A stretch of DNA of 64,000 nucleotides, taken from NCBI RefSeq assembly GCF_013344475.1, contig NZ_JABUOU010000003.1, positions 423,140-487,139 of the forward strand, read 5' to 3'. Shown piece after piece: positions 16,585 to 24,432 of this stretch; the stretch's first letter is position 1, and each line of letters begins with the position of its first letter. Position numbers and translations under genes: made by a program. The notes under the pieces are model-generated. The model ran no database searches. It had not been told where the DNA came from and saw nothing but the letters and a program-made list of their open reading frames with translations. Source of the DNA: Martelella limonii (GTDB taxonomy: Bacteria; Pseudomonadota; Alphaproteobacteria; Rhizobiales; Rhizobiaceae).

Positions 16585-18303
16585 TCAGTAGCACTCGACG
16601 AGGACCGTCGCCTTCAACAGCTTGTCGGCCAGGTCTTCCGGCGCAAGCGGCTGATCAAGGGCCGTCTGGCTGAAGCCGATCCCGTTTGCCTCCGCAAAGA
16701 TCCGCGCAATGCCGCCGCGCACGCCGAAATTGACATTTTGCGGCAGATCGCCGGTCTTGTCGGCCACATAGAGCCCGTCCATCTTGGACACGACCACACC
16801 GACGACCTGACCATAGCGGTCGACAATCGGACCTCCTGAATTTCCGGCCTGAACCGGCGCGGTGATCTGCAGTTCCGTCACATTGTCATCCATGCCCTTC
16901 AGCGCGGACACGGAGCCACGGGTGACATTCAGCGTGCTGAGAAGACCATTGAGCGGAAAGCCAGCCACCGTCACATCGGAATTCAAACGCGCAGGCGCGG
17001 TTGCAAACGCCAGCACGTCCGCCACCTTCGGCAAGCCGTCATCGCTGCCGAGAACGGCGAGATCGAGCTTGGTGTCGATCGCGATCACGCTCTGGGTTCT
17101 GCCTGCAACCTTCAGCGCGCCGCAGCCCTCGACCACATGGGCATTGGTCATGATATTGCCGTCGGCATTGATGTAGAAGCCGCTCCCGGATGCCGCGCGC
17201 GCCGCTGGCTGCTTCTGCTCGGGCTCTGCGGAGAGTGTCTCTCCGCTGTTCTTTTCATCCTCCATCTGCGCAAGCGCCTCCAAGAGATAGTCCGCAAGCC
17301 TGCCATCCTCCGGCAGCGAAAGATCGGTCTGGGAGCCGGAACGGTAGCTTGCAATCATCAGATTGGCAGGTGCCTGGCCCGCCTCTTCGTCCGCCCGGAA
17401 AAAGGCGGTACGGGCAGAGCCCCCATCAAAATCCGAGCGCTGATAGACGAGCCGCGCGCCATCCGCGAAGGCCGTCACCCAGAACGTATCCTTTCTGACC
17501 AGATAGGGAGGCTCGCTGAAAAATTGCGCAAGGCTTGTCACCATATCGGCATGCACCCTCCTGGCCGCGTCGCGCGTCATCGGCCTCACCAGCGCGCTGA
17601 AACTGCCGTCATTGGCGATGAGCTCCAGCCCTTGCAGGTTGCCGTCGACGATCCGTGCCTTGTTGTAGGGGATCTCCAGCGAGAACCGCATGCCGGCATC
17701 GTAGTAGGTGATCCAGCCGTCCTCCTCGATCTGCGCTGCCGCCCAGGCCGCCAGAACCGACGCATGCAGGTTCAGGGGCAGCATCCCGAATTCTCTTGCC
17801 GCCCACTGTTCAAGGGCGGCCTGCGAGCCTTTTCCCCATTGGCCATCGAGCCGGCCGTCATAATCGAGAGAAAGCGCCAGCGCGCCCTGCAGCAGGCGCT
17901 TTTCGTAGAGATTGAGGCTGCGCGCATCGAACTCGGCAAAGAGGTCGCCGGGCGGCGCTGAAGGCGATGGGAGGCGCAGATCCGTCTCCGACCAGATGCG
18001 GGTGACATAGCGATTGCCCGTCGAGCAATAACTATCAGAAGGGATCAGATTCCGGTCCTTGCGCTGGGCGAGGATGAAGTCTGCGTCATCGGCGGCGATA
18101 TAATCGACGACCATCGCATACCAGCCATTTTCCGAGAGGAAGATCTCGGAGATGTGCTGATCCTGATGGGCAAGCCGATAGTCATGCGCTTCCGCGAGGG
18201 TGGGGCGCGAGGCGACCACCACCGCACAGCGGCCTTCCGGAAAATCCACCGCCATGGCGGCGGACGAAGAGATCAGGAGGAAGATGAAGACCAGCAAACG
18301 CAT
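16585..18303 (-). CDS. Secreted trypsin-like serine protease with composite N-terminal region
   Basis: A 572-residue exported protein. The signal peptide is MRLLVFIFLLISSSAAMA. A first region (about 20-110) resembles a SPOR-like fold (CAVVVASRPTLAEA, then SENGWYAMVVDYI). A second (about 140-185) looks like a peptidoglycan-binding-like helical unit (DYDGRLDGQWGKGSQAALEQW). The C-terminal third is a trypsin-like domain with triad residues in TNAHVVEG (His about 389), LDLAVLG (Asp about 417) and AGNSGGPIVD (Ser about 488). No PDZ domain is visible, so it is not DegP/DegQ proper. Start at 18303 is chosen for the signal peptide; 11 upstream codons are less likely. The wall-binding role is inferred. 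Confidence 0.82.
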   Translation of the reverse strand: MRLLVFIFLLISSSAAMAVDFPEGRCAVVVASRPTLAEAHDYRLAHQDQHISEIFLSENGWYAMVVDYIAADDADFILAQRKDRNLIPSDSYCSTGNRYVTRIWSETDLRLPSPSAPPGDLFAEFDARSLNLYEKRLLQGALALSLDYDGRLDGQWGKGSQAALEQWAAREFGMLPLNLHASVLAAWAAAQIEEDGWITYYDAGMRFSLEIPYNKARIVDGNLQGLELIANDGSFSALVRPMTRDAARRVHADMVTSLAQFFSEPPYLVRKDTFWVTAFADGARLVYQRSDFDGGSARTAFFRADEEAGQAPANLMIASYRSGSQTDLSLPEDGRLADYLLEALAQMEDEKNSGETLSAEPEQKQPAARAASGSGFYINADGNIMTNAHVVEGCGALKVAGRTQSVIAIDTKLDLAVLGSDDGLPKVADVLAFATAPARLNSDVTVAGFPLNGLLSTLNVTRGSVSALKGMDDNVTELQITAPVQAGNSGGPIVDRYGQVVGVVVSKMDGLYVADKTGDLPQNVNFGVRGGIARIFAEANGIGFSQTALDQPLAPEDLADKLLKATVLVECY

Positions 18304-18384
18304 GGAACGCCCCGTGAGTGCAGCACAGGCTTCCATCGTGCGCGTCTTTTGTGCCGGAAGGCAAGCGGGTCGGCGGCGGTGAAA

Positions 18385-18418
18385 ACAAAAAACCGCCGGG
18401 CGTTGCCACCCGGCGGCT
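18385..18418 (-). terminator. Intrinsic terminator of rpsA
   Basis: Read on the minus strand, CCGCCGGG, a loop of 8, CCCGGCGG and then a T-rich run (forward-strand A-run at 18382-18392). It lies just past the rpsA stop. Confidence 0.88.
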
Positions 18419-18442
18419 TCTTATTCGTGAAGCAAGCAAAGC

Positions 18443-20149
18443 TTACTGGTCGTCGCGGCTCTTCAGAGCAGCGCCCAGGATGTCGCCGAGCGAGGCGCCC
18501 GAGTCGGACGAACCGAACTGAGCCACAGCTTCCTTCTCCTCGGCGATTTCAAGCGCCTTGATGGAGAGCATGACCTTGCGGTCGCGCTTGGAGAAGTTGG
18601 TGACGCGTGCGTCGAACACCTGGCCGGCCGAGAAACGCTCGGGGCGCTGATCGTCGCGGTCACGGGCCAGATCCGAACGGCGGATGAAGGAGGTGATGTC
18701 GTCGTGGTTGACGAGCTTCACTTCAACGCCGCCGTCATTCGTGCCGATGACTTCGCACGAAACAACAGCACCCTTGCGCAGATCGCCGGAAGCGGCTGCT
18801 TCAGTCAGCGAATCCTTGCCGAGCTGCTTGATGCCGAGCGAGATGCGTTCCTTTTCGATGTCCACATCGAGAACGACAGCCTTGACGATATCGCCCTTGT
18901 TGTATTCCTCGATGACCTGCTCGCCCGGACGGTTCCAGTCGAGATCGGAAAGGTGCACCATGCCGTCGACATCGCCTTCGAGACCGATGAACAGGCCGAA
19001 TTCGGTCTTGTTCTTGATCTCGCCTTCAACTTCCGTACCGGACGGATGGGAGAAGGAGAAGGCTTCCCACGGGTTTTCAAGCGTCTGCTTGAGACCGAGC
19101 GAGATGCGGCGCTTGGCCGGATCGACTTCGAGAACGACGACATCGACGTCCTGCGTGGTCGACAGGATCTTGCCGGGGTGTACGTTCTTCTTGGTCCAGG
19201 ACATTTCCGAGATGTGGATCAGGCCTTCGATGCCCGGCTCCAGCTCGACGAACGCACCGTAATCGGTGATGTTCGTAACCGTACCGGAAATCTTCTTGCC
19301 TTCCGGGTACTTGGCGGAGATGCCATCCCACGGGTCGGCTTCCAGCTGCTTCATGCCCAGCGAAATGCGATGCGTTTCCTGGTTGATACGGATGATCTGG
19401 ACCTTGACCTGCTGGCCGATGGTCAGAAGCTCGGTCGGGTGGTTGACGCGGCGCCATGCCATGTCGGTGACGTGCAGCAGGCCGTCGATGCCGCCGAGAT
19501 CCACGAATGCACCGTAATCGGTGATGTTCTTGACGACACCCTCGACAACCTGGCCCTCTTCGAGGTTCTGGACGATTTCCGAACGCTGTTCCGCACGGCT
19601 TTCCTCGAGAACGGTCCGGCGCGATACGACGATGTTGCCGCGGCGCTTGTCCATCTTCAGGATTTCGAACGGCTGCGGCGTGTGCATCAGCGGGGATACG
19701 TCACGGATCGGACGGATATCGACCTGCGAACGCGGCAGGAAGGCGATCGCGCCGTCGAGATCGACGGTGAAGCCACCCTTGACCTGGTTGAAGATCAGGC
19801 CTTCAACGCGCTCACCGGCTTCGAACTTGGCTTCGAGCTTGATCCACGATTCTTCGCGGCGTGCCTTTTCGCGCGAAAGAACAGCCTCGCCCAGCGCGTT
19901 CTCGATGCGCTCGACATAGACTTCGACTTCGTCGCCAACCTTCAGTTCGCCTTCCTTGCCCTTGGCGCCGAATTCCTTCAGCGGCACGCGACCTTCGACC
20001 TTGAGGCCGACATCGATGATGGCGACATCCTTTTCGATGCCCGTGACGAGGCCCTTGGCGACATAGCCTTCGGCCAGATCATTGTTGGCGCCGAAGGATT
20101 CTTCCAGCATTGCGGCGAAATCGTCGCGCGTGGGTGTGTGTGTAGTCAT
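18443..20149 (-). CDS. rpsA: 30S ribosomal protein bS1
   Basis: A 568-residue mRNA-binding ribosomal protein with six S1/OB-fold repeats. Each repeat is marked by a pattern such as ITDYGAFVDLGGIDGLLHVTDM (the third) or NKTEFGLFIGLEGDVDGMVH (the fifth), shown here by short extracts: ITDYGAFVDLGG, ITDYGAFVELEPG, KTEFGLFIGLEGD. The N-terminus MTTHTPTRDDFAAMLEESFG follows AGGAG at 20149; 16 upstream in-frame codons are excluded. It lies downstream of cmk on the same strand, the conserved cmk-rpsA arrangement. Confidence 0.97.
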   Translation of the reverse strand: MTTHTPTRDDFAAMLEESFGANNDLAEGYVAKGLVTGIEKDVAIIDVGLKVEGRVPLKEFGAKGKEGELKVGDEVEVYVERIENALGEAVLSREKARREESWIKLEAKFEAGERVEGLIFNQVKGGFTVDLDGAIAFLPRSQVDIRPIRDVSPLMHTPQPFEILKMDKRRGNIVVSRRTVLEESRAEQRSEIVQNLEEGQVVEGVVKNITDYGAFVDLGGIDGLLHVTDMAWRRVNHPTELLTIGQQVKVQIIRINQETHRISLGMKQLEADPWDGISAKYPEGKKISGTVTNITDYGAFVELEPGIEGLIHISEMSWTKKNVHPGKILSTTQDVDVVVLEVDPAKRRISLGLKQTLENPWEAFSFSHPSGTEVEGEIKNKTEFGLFIGLEGDVDGMVHLSDLDWNRPGEQVIEEYNKGDIVKAVVLDVDIEKERISLGIKQLGKDSLTEAAASGDLRKGAVVSCEVIGTNDGGVEVKLVNHDDITSFIRRSDLARDRDDQRPERFSAGQVFDARVTNFSKRDRKVMLSIKALEIAEEKEAVAQFGSSDSGASLGDILGAALKSRDDQ

Positions 20150-20318
20150 CAGAACTCCTGAACCGTACCGCTTCCGCATTGAAAGCCAGGCACGCATGCG
20201 CCGGTGGTTAGCGTTAATATCGGGCTGTCACAACACCCCTCTTTCCCTTGCGGAAAAGAGCATTCCGGCGCATGGATGCTATGAAAACCATATAAAGCGC
20301 GGGTCGCCCCGCAAAATT

Positions 20319-20951
20319 TCAGTGATCGGACCGTGCGTCGATTATCGCGCGCGCGGCCTGAAACGCGGCCTCTATACCCATTTTGGACGTATCAAGCAAG
20401 TGCGCATCGTCCGCGGGCCTCAGCGGGCTGTCGGCGCGGCCCATATCGCGGGCGTCGCGGATCTTCACATCTTCGAAGATCCGGTCGAAATCTGCGGCCT
20501 CGCCCCTGGCGATGATCTCGTCAAAACGGCGCCTGGCCCGCAGTTCCGGATCCGCCGTGACATAGAGCTTCACGGCGGCATCGGGACAGACCACCGTGCC
20601 GATGTCGCGCCCGTCGAGCACGGCACCCTTGCCGGTTTCGGCAAAGCGCCGCTGGGCCGCAACAAGCGCAACGCGCACCGCCGGCATGGCCGCAACCTTC
20701 GAGGCCGCCTCGCCGATTTCGTGGGCGGACAGAACAGAACGGTCCAGCCAGCCAAGATCAATCGCACCGGCCATTTCAGCGGCGATCGCCTCGTCATCCA
20801 GCGGCTTCCCGGCGTCAAGCAGTGCCTTGGCGGTGGCCCGGTAGGTCAGCCCGGTATCGAGATGGGGCAAACCGTAATGGTCCGAAAGCTTGCGCGCCAG
20901 CGTGCCCTTGCCGGCCGCTGCCGGTCCGTCGATTGCGATGATGAATGCCAT
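20319..20951 (-). CDS. cmk: (d)CMP kinase
   Basis: Phosphorylates CMP and dCMP. The 210-residue P-loop protein starts [17 protein letters not shown] (Walker A), has [12 protein letters not shown], the [13 protein letters not shown] motif near residue 105-117 and the LID-type RRRFDEI region. Start at 20951 follows GGGAGCAG; 19 upstream codons are excluded. In many bacteria aroA precedes cmk; here a palindromic repeat and a DUF4167 gene precede it instead. Confidence 0.96.
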   Translation of the reverse strand: MAFIIAIDGPAAAGKGTLARKLSDHYGLPHLDTGLTYRATAKALLDAGKPLDDEAIAAEMAGAIDLGWLDRSVLSAHEIGEAASKVAAMPAVRVALVAAQRRFAETGKGAVLDGRDIGTVVCPDAAVKLYVTADPELRARRRFDEIIARGEAADFDRIFEDVKIRDARDMGRADSPLRPADDAHLLDTSKMGIEAAFQAARAIIDARSDH

Positions 20952-21119
20952 GATCTGCTCCCGAAACGGCGGATGGCGGTCCAGCCGCAAAATACCGCAG
21001 TCTAGCAAGACCCGGCCTTTTGATATTCCGATTCGGAGAAAAGCGAACGTGCCTCAGCGCGCTGCGGCCCGAGAGGTCTCTTTCCTCCCCGCCCCGACCT
21101 GCCTGATAGGGGTAGGGCA

Positions 21120-21138
21120 TCTCCCCCCTCAGGGGAGA
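21120..21138. repeat. Palindromic repeat (family B, CTCCCC/GGGGAG type)
   Basis: TCTCCCC, 5-base centre, GGGGAGA. It is the same type as the two palindromes at 43595 and 43677. It sits in the 236-base gap between cmk and the DUF4167 gene, in which no gene is seen. Confidence 0.6.
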
Positions 21139-21187
21139 GATGATGAACGCGTTTCCGACGAGAACCGGACGTGAGGGCTTTAGCCCT

Positions 21188-22027
21188 TTACTCCGAGGCA
21201 GCCTCGGCCAGTGCGGGGGCGTCCTCACGATTGCCGGCGTCATCACCGGCTTCCGCCTTCGGAGCGCGGCGGCGGCGGGCGGGCTTCTTCGCGGCGTCGC
21301 CATCTTCGGCAGCGCCGGAAGCATCGGAGACATCGGAGACATCGGAACCCTCGGGCGCATTGCCTTCGCCGGCGGTTTCCTGAGCGCCGCGCTTGGTGCG
21401 GCGGGGACGGGAACCGGCGGCAGCGCGGCGGCGGCCCTTTTCGAGAGGCTGGCCTTCGACCTCCTTGGCCGCGACCTCGGCAGGCGTTCCGTCAATCACC
21501 GGCTGCGGGCCATCGGCATCAACCGAAGTCTCCTGGCGGCGCGGATTGTTGCGCCGGTCGTTGCGGTCATTACGGTCATTACGGTCTGAGCGCTCGGGGC
21601 GATCATTACGCTCGGCGCGCTCGGGACGGTCGTTGCGCTCAGCGCGGTCGTTGCGGTCATTCCGATCGTCGCGCTCATCACCAAAGGCCTGGTTGCCATT
21701 TGCCTGATTGTCGTCGCTGTCGTCGTTGTCGGAGCGATCATCGCGCTGACTGCGGTCCTGCATCTGCGCCTGTGCGGCGGCAATGATGCGGTTGTAATGC
21801 TCGGCATGCTGAAGATAGTTTTCAGCCATCACGCGGTCGCCGGAACTCTGCGAATCGCGCGCCAGCGACATGTATTTCTCGGCCACATGCTGCGCCGTGC
21901 CACGGACCTTCACGTCCGGGCCGGTACTGTCATAGGTCCGGGTCAGCGGATTGGCGCCCTTGCGGTTGAAATTGTTGTTATTCCCGCCGCGCCCGCGTCC
22001 GCGTTTATTCTGCTGTCCTGACCTCAT
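21188..22027 (-). CDS. DUF4167 domain protein with repetitive charged tail
   Basis: A 279-residue protein. Residues 1-90 match the DUF4167 pattern of alphaproteobacteria: a basic MRSGQQNKRGRGRGG start, then NPLTRTYDSTGPDVKVRGTA, HVAEKYMSLARDSQSSGDRV and ENYLQHAEHYNRI. After that it is low-complexity: Arg-Asn-Asp repeats to about residue 165, then Lys/Arg/Ala-rich. The RG/RGG-like start and arginine-rich tail suggest nucleic-acid binding, but the function is not known. AGGTGAAG lies before the ATG at 22027. It lies in the same-strand gene series before cmk. Confidence 0.85.
   Translation of the reverse strand: MRSGQQNKRGRGRGGNNNNFNRKGANPLTRTYDSTGPDVKVRGTAQHVAEKYMSLARDSQSSGDRVMAENYLQHAEHYNRIIAAAQAQMQDRSQRDDRSDNDDSDDNQANGNQAFGDERDDRNDRNDRAERNDRPERAERNDRPERSDRNDRNDRNDRRNNPRRQETSVDADGPQPVIDGTPAEVAAKEVEGQPLEKGRRRAAAGSRPRRTKRGAQETAGEGNAPEGSDVSDVSDASGAAEDGDAAKKPARRRRAPKAEAGDDAGNREDAPALAEAASE
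21551..21680 (-). repeat. In-gene degenerate tandem repeat encoding (E)RNDR(P/N) units
   Basis: Inside the DUF4167 gene, 9- to 18-base units of the type CGGTCATTA or CGGTCGTTG recur about ten times. They encode the RND and ERNDRPER motifs. Such repeats can change copy number by slippage. Confidence 0.75.
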
Positions 22028-22430
22028 GAAAACTTCACCTGAATTTCTATCTATGGTCGAGCTACGCCATCTGCCGTGCGCGTGTCATGGACACACGGCG
22101 ACATAGTCCCGCCGGCAGGGCTAAAACGCGCTGCCATTCGTGGAATTTAAGGACCTGAATCACGCAAAAGACGGTAAGTCACAATGAACCAACACTGGAC
22201 GAAGAACCTAAGACTGCGACCAAGCGACGAATCGCTGTTTCTTTCAGTCGCCGTTTTGCGTGGCTGCAACCTAGCCCGCATCTTCAGAAATTCCAAGCCC
22301 TTTCTTCGACTGATTTCAAAAAATCTGGGCGCGGCGTTTAGGAGTCCGTTAACCTCTTGTCTGCGGAACGCCGCACAGTTTCAAAGCCTTAGATCGAATG
22401 GCGCGCGCATGCCCGAACGGCTGAAAGCGC
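22028..22430. other. Gap without a supported gene
   Basis: 403 bases between the DUF4167 start and the prmC stop. A stem GCCGTG...CACGGC with inner GTGTC/GACAC occurs near 22072-22100, in the DUF4167 upstream region. An 86-codon plus-strand frame (22184-22444) has no ribosome-binding site and no family resemblance. The gap probably holds the DUF4167 promoter and the prmC 3' end. Confidence 0.5.
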
Positions 22431-23288
22431 CTACCGATCCCTGACAAACATCAACACCCGGTCATTTCCGCCGAGATCTTTCGCCGCAACCAAAAGTTTG
22501 AAGCCGGCACCTTGAAACAACTGCGTAACATCAGACTTCTGTTCGGCGCCGATTTCCAGGGCAACGACGCCGCCATCTTCGAGATGGTCATCCGCGCCAT
22601 CCGCAATCATGCGATAGGCATCAAGGCCGGTTGCACCGCCATCAAGGGCGGCCTTGGGATCGAAATCGCGCACTTCCGGCTGCAGCGCTTCGATCTCTGC
22701 AGAAGCAATATAGGGCGGATTTGACACGATCATGTCAAAGCGTCCGGTAACGGCGCCGAACCATGAGCCCCTTGCGAGGCGAAGCCGGCCGGCCACCCCG
22801 TTGATCAAGGCATTGCTGCGGGCCGTTTCAAGGGCACCCTCCGAAATATCCGTCGCCACGCCTTCGGCACCCGCGCACTGGCTGAGCAGACTGATGGCGA
22901 TGGCGCCGGTGCCCGTACCAAGATCGACGAAGCGCGCGCTACGGCTTTCCGCGATCCGCCTGTCGAGAAAGGCGAGGCAATGCTCGACCAGGATTTCGGT
23001 ATCTGGCCGCGGCTCCAGCGTTTCCGGCGACAGCAGGAAATCGAGCCCGTAGAACTCGCGTGCACCGAGGATGCGGTAGACGGGCTCGCGGTTCTTGCGC
23101 CGCTCGACGGCGGCCGCGACAGCCGCCTGCTCGTCGGCATCGATTACACGCGCGCCTTCGGTGACCATCGCCGACAGCGACAGGCCCAGCACGCCGCTGA
23201 CGAGATGGCGGGCATCCTCCTGGGGATTGTCGAGCCCATGCTCGGCAAAGATCCGCACCGTGTCGCGATAGAGTTCCGAAAGCCGCAC
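22431..23288 (-). CDS. prmC: Peptide chain release factor glutamine methyltransferase
   Basis: Methylates the GGQ glutamine of RF1 and RF2. The 285-residue protein has an N-terminal helical substrate domain and a Rossmann methyltransferase domain: FVDLGTGTGAIAISLL is the AdoMet site and VSNPPYIAS carries the catalytic NPPY. The best start is the GTG at 23288, which lies one base beyond the prfA stop (TGA-G-GTG). Longer readings run into the prfA coding sequence. Its target, RF1, is encoded directly upstream in the same operon. Confidence 0.93.
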   Translation of the reverse strand: MRLSELYRDTVRIFAEHGLDNPQEDARHLVSGVLGLSLSAMVTEGARVIDADEQAAVAAAVERRKNREPVYRILGAREFYGLDFLLSPETLEPRPDTEILVEHCLAFLDRRIAESRSARFVDLGTGTGAIAISLLSQCAGAEGVATDISEGALETARSNALINGVAGRLRLARGSWFGAVTGRFDMIVSNPPYIASAEIEALQPEVRDFDPKAALDGGATGLDAYRMIADGADDHLEDGGVVALEIGAEQKSDVTQLFQGAGFKLLVAAKDLGGNDRVLMFVRDR

Positions 23289-23289
23289 C

Positions 23290-24372
23290 TCAGCGGGCCT
23301 CGCCGCCGAGCAGGGCAAGCTGCCCTGCCTGGTGATCGGCCACCAGCGCATTGACCACCTCATCGAGGTCGCCCGCAATCACGGCGTCCAGCTTGTAAAG
23401 CGTCAGGTTGATGCGGTGATCTGTGACGCGGCCTTGCGGAAAATTATAGGTGCGGATGCGCTCGGAACGGTCGCCGGAGCCAACCTGGTTCTTGCGATCG
23501 GCCGAACGGGCATCGTCGGCGCGCTGGCGCTCGATGTCGTAGAGGCGCGCGCGCAGAACCTGCATCGCCTTGGCACGGTTCTGGTGCTGCGATTTTTCCG
23601 AACTGGTGACGATGATGCCCGTTGGAAGATGGGTGATGCGCACGGCCGAATCCGTGGTGTTCACATGCTGGCCGCCGGCGCCCGATGCACGCATCGTGTC
23701 GATGCGGATGTCTTCCTGGCGGATGTCGATATCGATGTCTTCCGCTTCGGGCAGAACGGCGACGGTGGCAGCCGAGGTGTGGATACGCCCGCCCGCTTCC
23801 GTCTCGGGCACGCGCTGCACGCGGTGGACGCCCGATTCGAACTTCAGCCGCGAGAACACGCCCTTGCCGGTGACCGAGGCGATAATTTCCTTGAAGCCAC
23901 CGGCATCGCCCTCGCTTGCCGACAGCACCTCCACCTTCCAGCCATTGGCCGAAGCGTAGCGCTCGTACATGCGAAACAGATCGCCCGCAAACAGCGCCGC
24001 TTCCGAACCGCCGGTACCGGCGCGGATTTCGAGCACGGCACTCTTCTCGTCCGCCGCATCGCGCGGCAAAAGCAGGATCTGAATTTCGCCGGAAAGCGTC
24101 TCCAGGCTTTCCTCCAGATCCGGAATCTCCATCTCCGCGAGTTCGCGCATCTCGCGGTCGGTCGCCTTGTCGGCCAGCATTGTCTCGAGATCGGCGAGCT
24201 CGCTTTCGGCAGCCTGATAGGCGCGGATCTTCGCCACCACCGGCTCGAGTTCCGCATATTCGGAAGCGAGCTTCACATAGGTCTCCGCATCGGGGCCTGC
24301 GGACATCCGCGCCTCGACCTCGGAAAACCGGCGTTCCAGCTCACGCATCTTGTCTTTGGGTAGCCTTGCCAC
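23290..24372 (-). CDS. prfA: Peptide chain release factor 1
   Basis: Recognises UAA and UAG stop codons. The 360-residue protein has the GGQ peptidyl-hydrolysis loop in [17 protein letters not shown] (about residues 228-244) and the RF1 tripeptide region in [19 protein letters not shown], where the codon-recognition PxT reads PET; the E. coli form is PAT. The start is a GTG at 24372 with GGAG about 12 bases upstream; an ATG at 24348 is the alternative. It stands between ptsP and prmC in a same-strand series. Confidence 0.95.
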   Translation of the reverse strand: MARLPKDKMRELERRFSEVEARMSAGPDAETYVKLASEYAELEPVVAKIRAYQAAESELADLETMLADKATDREMRELAEMEIPDLEESLETLSGEIQILLLPRDAADEKSAVLEIRAGTGGSEAALFAGDLFRMYERYASANGWKVEVLSASEGDAGGFKEIIASVTGKGVFSRLKFESGVHRVQRVPETEAGGRIHTSAATVAVLPEAEDIDIDIRQEDIRIDTMRASGAGGQHVNTTDSAVRITHLPTGIIVTSSEKSQHQNRAKAMQVLRARLYDIERQRADDARSADRKNQVGSGDRSERIRTYNFPQGRVTDHRINLTLYKLDAVIAGDLDEVVNALVADHQAGQLALLGGEAR

Positions 24373-24432
24373 GCCGGGTTCACTCCGTTGGTTATGGACG
24401 TGTTCTTATGGAGCGCTCGCGCGCTGCGCCGC

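Noticed and set aside
18704..20161. Plus-strand open frame of 485 codons opposite rpsA
   Set aside because: Antisense shadow of rpsA; no ribosome-binding site and composition typical of a complement frame.
22184..22444. 86-codon plus-strand frame between DUF4167 and prmC
   Set aside because: No ribosome-binding site, random-looking composition and overlap with the prmC 3' end.
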